Assembly (NCBI RefSeq): GCF_024494355.1
Contig: NZ_JAKNQY010000001.1
Span: 409,127-473,126 of the forward strand
Origin: Pseudomonas sp. Q11
GTDB lineage: Bacteria; Pseudomonadota; Gammaproteobacteria; Pseudomonadales; Pseudomonadaceae
Length of the DNA: 64,000 nucleotides
Direction: 5' to 3'
Below, piece by piece: positions 61,067-64,000 of the stretch (positions are counted from its first letter, which is position 1; each line of letters starts with the position of its first letter). The position numbers and the translations under genes are program-made. The notes below the pieces were generated by a model. That model was not told the origin of the DNA and made no database searches. It saw only the letters and a list, made by a program, of their open reading frames with translations.

Positions 61067-64000
61067 ATGACCAGCGAAAAAACCACCGGTAACCCGATCG
61101 AAGACATTTACCCGCTGTCGCCGCTGCAACAAGGGATGCTGTTCCACTCCCTGCTGCACGAAGACTCCGGTGTCTACCTGATGCAGGATCGCTACCGCAT
61201 CGGCGGGGCCATCGATGAAGGGGCGTTCCTCGAATCGTGGCGCCAGGTGGTGGCGCTGCACCCTTCCCTGCGCGCCAGTTTCCAGTGGAAAAGCCAGAAG
61301 CAACCGGTGCAGGTGATCCATCGCCAGGTCAAGGTACCGCTGGACACCCTCGACCTGCGCGGGCTCGCCCCCCATGAGCAGGAAGCGCGGATTCGCAGCC
61401 TGCTGGAAGACGAGCAGAAAGTCGGCTTCAACCTGTCCAAACCACCGCTGATTCGCTTCCGGCTGGTGCGCCTGGCTGACGAGTCCTACGAGTTCATTCG
61501 CAGCTTCCACCACATCCTGATGGACGCCTGGTGCATTTCCCTGGTGACCGTGGACTTCCTCAAAGTCTACGAAGCGCTGTGCAACGACCGCACGCCGGAG
61601 CTGAAAAGCCCTCGGCCGTTTCGCGATTACATCCAGTGGCTGCAACGCCAGGATGCCGGCAAGGCCGAGCAATTCTGGCGCGGACAGCTACAAGGCCTCA
61701 ACGCGCCCACGCCACTGACCGTGGACAACGGCGTGACCCGCGACCGCTACACCGATGCGGTACTGGTGGACGACCAACTGATTCACCTGAACGAGCAGGA
61801 AACCCAGGCACTGGCGGCGTTCTGCCGCAATCGGCGGATCACCCCGAACACGTTTTTCCAGGGCGTCTGGTCACTGCTGCTGTCGCGCTACAGCGGGCAA
61901 CAGGACGTGGTCTTCGGCGTCACCGTGGCCGGGCGTCCGGCCGACCTGACCGGCGTCGCACAAATGATCGGCCTGTTCATCAACACCTTGCCACTGCGGG
62001 TGTCGGTGGACCCGAATGCCACGCTCGGCAATTGGCTGGGCGACTTGCAGAAGCTCAACGTCGACATGCGTGACTTCGAGCACACGCCGTTGACCGACAT
62101 CCAGGGCTGGAGCGATTTCCCCCGGGGCGAGACCCTGTTCGACAGCATCCTGGTGTTCGAAAACGCGCCCATCGACGAACAGATCCTCGAAGGCGGCTTC
62201 CAGTTCAGCCTCGAAGGCATGGACCACAGCGTGCACACCCACTACGGCTTGACCGTGGTGATCCTGCCGGGCGAACAGCTGGGCATCCGCGTGTCCTATG
62301 ACCGCGAACGTTTCGAGGCCGCCACCGTGCAACGCCTGCTGGGCCACATCGCCAGCCTGGTCCGCAGCATGCTCGCCGCCCCCGACGCGCCGTTGGCCAG
62401 CTTCGAACTGCTGGCCGCCGAGGAACGCCAACAGTTGCTGGGCGAGTGGGCACTCAACCGCCACGATTTCCCGCTGGATCAAAGCTACTCCGAGCTGTTT
62501 GCCGCCCAGGTGGCCCAGCGCGGTGATCAGGTCGCCGCGATCTGCGCCGGTGAGTCACTGACCTACGCCGAGCTGGACCTGCGTTCCACGCGCCTGGCCC
62601 ATACCCTGCGCGAGGCCGGCGTCGGTGCAGATCAACTGGTCGCGCTGGTGGCCCCTCGTGGCCTGGCGCTGTTGACCATGATGCTGGCCGTGTTCAAGGC
62701 GGGCGCAGCGATGCTGCCCCTTGAGGTCAATCACCCGCCCGAGCGCCTGCGGGAAATCCTCGGGCTGTCCCGCGCGCCTCTGCTGGTGGCGAGCGAAGCC
62801 TGCAGCGGCCTGCTCGATCAACTGCTCAGCGGCCTCGACCGGGCGCCCGAGTCGCTGTTCGCCGAGGCCTGCTGGACGTCCGGCAACGACGCGCCTCTGC
62901 CGGTGCTCGCCGGTCCGGACAGCCTGGCCTACGTGCTGTTCACCTCCGGTTCGACCGGCACTCCGAAGGGTGTGATGATCGAACAGCGCGGCATGCTCAA
63001 CAACATCTTCGGCAAAGTACCGGCCCTGGGCCTCAGCGCCGCCGACCGGATACCCCAGACCGCCTCGGTGGCGTTCGACATTTCGGTGTGGCAGTTCCTC
63101 GCCGCGCCGGTGCTCGGTGCCACCGTGCACATTCTTCCGGATGAAGTCGCCCACGACCCGCAACGCCTGCTGCAGGTGCTCGCCAGCGAGCGCCTGAACG
63201 TGCTGGAAGTCGTCCCGAGCCTGATGCGCACCGTGCTCGCGCTGTGCCCGTGCGACCTGCACCTGCCGGACCTGCGCTGGGTATTGCCGACCGGTGAAGC
63301 CCTGCCGCCGACCGTGGCCCGTGACTGGTTCGCCCGGTTCCCCGACATCGCCCTGATGAACGCCTACGGACCGGCCGAATGCGCCGACGACGTGGCTTTC
63401 CAGCCGATCTTCGAAGCGCCGGGGGCCGAAGTCAGCCACATGCCCATCGGCCAGCCGACCGCCAACAACCGTCTGTATGTGCTGGACGAAGCCCTGCGCC
63501 CGGTGCCGGTTGGCGTGGCCGGGGAAATCTGTGTCGGCGGCGTCGGCGTCGGCCGCGGCTACCTGCACGACCCGCAACGCACCGCCGAGGCTTTTATCGA
63601 CCATCCTCAACTCGAAGGTCGCCTGTACCGCACCGGTGACCTGGGGCGCTGGCGTGCAGACGGGGTGATCGAATACCTCGGCCGCCGCGACCAGCAGGTC
63701 AAACTGCGCGGGCACCGGATCGAGCTGACGGAAATCGAACACCGTCTCGCCCAGCACCCGAACGTGCGTGAAGCCGCGGTCCTGTTGCGGGAAAACACCG
63801 TCGGCGAAGCCTGGCTGGTGGCGTACTGGTCGGCCCATGACCAGGCCCTGGGCAGCGACGACCTGAGTGAGCACCTGCGGGCGCAATTGCCGCCGTACAT
63901 GGTGCCGGCGGCCTTCGTCTGCCTGGACAAGCTGCCCCTGAACAACAATGGCAAGGTCGACCGCAAGGCCCTGGCCGCCCGAGAACTGGACTGGCAGGCC
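61067..64000 (+). CDS. NRPS: C-A (Dab-like code), continues beyond window
   Basis: The first 978 residues are visible and the frame is open to the last base. A condensation domain comes first (about 10-440), with HHILMDA at 148-154. The final Gly of HHxxxDG is Ala here, which some active C domains also show. An A domain follows (about 455-965) with FTSGSTGTPKGV, RTGDLGRW and the A10 NNNGKVDRKAL. Hand-aligned, its code reads DIWELTADDK, which I recall as Dab in Pseudomonas siderophore NRPSs. AGGA precedes the ATG at 61067, 58 bp after the previous gene. Dab is what the aminotransferase at 48503 makes, so the prediction is coherent. Further modules must follow outside the window. Confidence 0.85.
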   Translation, partial: MTSEKTTGNPIEDIYPLSPLQQGMLFHSLLHEDSGVYLMQDRYRIGGAIDEGAFLESWRQVVALHPSLRASFQWKSQKQPVQVIHRQVKVPLDTLDLRGLAPHEQEARIRSLLEDEQKVGFNLSKPPLIRFRLVRLADESYEFIRSFHHILMDAWCISLVTVDFLKVYEALCNDRTPELKSPRPFRDYIQWLQRQDAGKAEQFWRGQLQGLNAPTPLTVDNGVTRDRYTDAVLVDDQLIHLNEQETQALAAFCRNRRITPNTFFQGVWSLLLSRYSGQQDVVFGVTVAGRPADLTGVAQMIGLFINTLPLRVSVDPNATLGNWLGDLQKLNVDMRDFEHTPLTDIQGWSDFPRGETLFDSILVFENAPIDEQILEGGFQFSLEGMDHSVHTHYGLTVVILPGEQLGIRVSYDRERFEAATVQRLLGHIASLVRSMLAAPDAPLASFELLAAEERQQLLGEWALNRHDFPLDQSYSELFAAQVAQRGDQVAAICAGESLTYAELDLRSTRLAHTLREAGVGADQLVALVAPRGLALLTMMLAVFKAGAAMLPLEVNHPPERLREILGLSRAPLLVASEACSGLLDQLLSGLDRAPESLFAEACWTSGNDAPLPVLAGPDSLAYVLFTSGSTGTPKGVMIEQRGMLNNIFGKVPALGLSAADRIPQTASVAFDISVWQFLAAPVLGATVHILPDEVAHDPQRLLQVLASERLNVLEVVPSLMRTVLALCPCDLHLPDLRWVLPTGEALPPTVARDWFARFPDIALMNAYGPAECADDVAFQPIFEAPGAEVSHMPIGQPTANNRLYVLDEALRPVPVGVAGEICVGGVGVGRGYLHDPQRTAEAFIDHPQLEGRLYRTGDLGRWRADGVIEYLGRRDQQVKLRGHRIELTEIEHRLAQHPNVREAAVLLRENTVGEAWLVAYWSAHDQALGSDDLSEHLRAQLPPYMVPAAFVCLDKLPLNNNGKVDRKALAARELDWQA

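Noticed and set aside
1..64000. tRNA, rRNA, CRISPR arrays, insertion sequences and integrase genes
   Set aside because: I saw no transposase or integrase gene, no array of spaced repeats and no tRNA-like cloverleaf, so no such features are reported.

Overview
The window looks like a chromosomal segment of a Pseudomonas, probably of the P. fluorescens complex. It is GC-rich and gene-dense, with OprD-type and alginate-export-like porins, a diaminobutyrate aminotransferase of the PvdH kind and NRPS siderophore genes. This is judged from family content and codon use, not from any search. I see no rRNA, tRNA, CRISPR array or insertion sequence. The first gene enters from the left edge and the last (an NRPS) runs off the right edge.

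Layout. (1) 1-518: the end of an IlvD/Edd sugar-acid dehydratase. (2) 569-7788: an amine or amino-acid module. An APC permease and IclR and AraC regulators read leftward; a class III aminotransferase, an aldehyde dehydrogenase and a cytochrome b561 read rightward. (3) 7873-18747: a leftward beta-barrel porin, then a long rightward set of twelve tightly packed genes. These are DUF6152, a conserved periplasmic protein, an alpha/beta hydrolase, two DUF6644-like membrane proteins, a DUF6162-like protein, a metal ABC transporter with two solute-binding proteins, a small periplasmic protein and a DUF4198 protein. Seven of the genes, from 13264 on, start inside the stop codon of the one before. (4) 18840-30261: a lower-GC catabolic and transport block with MmgE/PrpD, CaiB/BaiF, Bug/TctC, LysR, OprD, IclR, AbrB-type membrane protein, TctA and TctB. 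(5) 30818-37549: a rightward CoA-thioester operon with enoyl-CoA hydratase/isomerase, NDP-forming acyl-CoA synthetase, FadB-like protein, PcaF-like thiolase and hot-dog thioesterase. (6) 37743-40761: VOC and YciI proteins, an AraC regulator and a divergent SDR. (7) 40979-45983: a sigma-54 activator divergent from a polyol or sugar operon. A canonical -24/-12 promoter and a large symmetrical upstream site lie between them. (8) 46139-48429: a TetR repressor divergent from an SDR, with two matched operators, then an NADP oxidoreductase. (9) 48503-64000: the start of a lipopeptide siderophore cluster with Dab aminotransferase, TonB receptor, Fur box, two SyrP/TauD-type hydroxylases, a FAAL-T-C loading protein, an I-A-T protein and a C-A protein.

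How the genes work together. In region 9 the loading protein is expected to activate a fatty acid. The second NRPS begins with a condensation-like domain that has lost HHxxxDG, as in 'interface' domains that recruit beta-hydroxylases; its A-domain code reads His-like. The third NRPS reads Dab, which the neighbouring aminotransferase would supply. Acyl-(OH)His-Dab at the N-terminus points to the corrugatin/ornicorrugatin/histicorrugatin type of siderophore. In regions 4 and 5, an outer-membrane porin, a tripartite carboxylate transporter and CoA-activating enzymes feed a beta-oxidation set ending in a 3-oxoadipyl-CoA-type thiolase, which suggests use of a dicarboxylic acid. Region 3 appears to be a translationally coupled metal-uptake system of unclear specificity, joined to several families of unknown function.
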